From Streptomyces misionensis (GTDB taxonomy: Bacteria; Actinomycetota; Actinomycetes; Streptomycetales; Streptomycetaceae), in the NCBI RefSeq assembly GCF_900104815.1, contig NZ_FNTD01000004.1, positions 3,798,501-3,862,500 of the forward strand: a DNA stretch of 64,000 bases, written 5' to 3'. A model generated the notes under the pieces. The model did not search any database and was not told the DNA's origin. It saw only the letters and a list, made by a program, of their open reading frames with translations. Shown in pieces: positions 63,814 through 64,000 of this stretch. A program made the translations under genes and the position numbers. Each line of letters begins with the position of its first letter. Within the stretch, counting starts at the first letter, position 1.

Positions 63814-64000
63814 ATGACGCCCCTGAGCACCGGGGATCCGGAGGCCATCGGCGGGTACACCCTTCTCGGCCGACTCGGCGCGGGCGGCATGGGAGTCGTC
63901 TATCTGGGGGTGTCCGCCTCGGGGCGGCAGGTCGCCGTCAAGCTCGCGCACGGGCCCCTCTCCCAGGAAGAGGAGTTCCGGACGCGCTTCCGGCAGGAGG
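63814..64000 (+). CDS. serine/threonine protein kinase, partial (cut by window edge)
   Basis: The first 62 residues of a Hanks-type kinase: MTPLSTGDPEAIGGYTLLGR, the glycine loop LGAGGMGVVYLG, and VAVKLA with the ATP Lys. ATG 63814 has GGAAGGA 9 nt upstream. The rest lies beyond the window, so domain content after the N-lobe is unknown. Confidence 0.9.
   Translation, partial: MTPLSTGDPEAIGGYTLLGRLGAGGMGVVYLGVSASGRQVAVKLAHGPLSQEEEFRTRFRQE

Overview
The window is high-GC actinobacterial chromosome and almost certainly Streptomyces. Codons are GC3-rich, GTG and TTG starts are common, and -10-like hexamers 6-8 nt upstream of start codons suggest leaderless transcripts. The gene set is typical Streptomyces core: recR/ybaB, purA, kynurenine genes, fbaA, pyrE, clpB, dnaK-grpE-dnaJ-hspR with HAIR boxes, dcd and a tRNA-Gly. 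Nearly all of it is coding, and many convergent gene pairs are separated by perfect GC-rich hairpins.

Layout. 0-12 kb: a ybaB-recR-DUF5063 operon, a SLATT membrane protein, a receptor-type Ser/Thr kinase, a class III aminotransferase followed by a GntR regulator behind a 12-bp inverted repeat, a Tat-exported 5'-nucleotidase-like metallophosphatase, purA, and a degenerate lipid-kinase-like protein. 12-24 kb: a GbsR/MarR regulator divergent from an ABC exporter pair, a Uma2-type protein, a cytochrome P450, and two paralogous NarL-type two-component systems. The second system is co-transcribed with an acyltransferase and a DUF1023 hydrolase. Both systems start from promoters sharing a 13-bp element and the same architecture. 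24-35 kb: kynurenine pathway (kynA, kynU, formamidase-like hydrolase), DUF3151, an MFS exporter, fbaA, pyrE (with a 43-bp tandem repeat behind it), an aldose epimerase, a CoxG-like membrane protein, a membrane-fused spermidine-synthase-like protein, and DUF2617.

35-53 kb: a Cys/Gly-rich membrane peptide with an apparent frameshift, an aminotransferase, a mannosyltransferase-like membrane protein, YbjN and clpB. Next comes the most unusual locus (42.2-46.1 kb). A secreted peptide precursor carries five DTKWP motifs on a 24-residue period. It is coupled by a 1-nt gap to a small Rieske-like protein whose two cluster histidines appear to be replaced by arginine. Beside them lie three paralogous regulators, each with a TrmB/PLD-like sensor domain and a LuxR HTH. 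A solitary sugar-binding lipoprotein, the heat-shock operon and a WecA-like transferase follow.

53-64 kb: a large Fe-S oxidoreductase (Rv0338c type), a monooxygenase-fold protein, an FG-GAP secreted propeller, a Yip1 protein, a phosphoribosyltransferase, dcd, a 53-residue zinc-ribbon-like gene and tRNA-Gly(CCC). About 1 kb past the tRNA, its 3' end is repeated imperfectly. The two copies bracket an ASCH gene and gene debris, as expected for a decayed integrative element. Beyond it are a TetR/SDR pair with two operators, a broken gene, and the start of a second Ser/Thr kinase cut by the window edge.

How the genes work together: the protein-quality-control genes (clpB, dnaK operon) form an HspR regulon through three visible HAIR boxes. 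kynA-kynU plus the nearby formamidase-like gene would convert tryptophan to anthranilate. The two two-component systems look cross-wired. The peptide locus looks like a self-contained peptide-plus-sensor cassette of unknown role.
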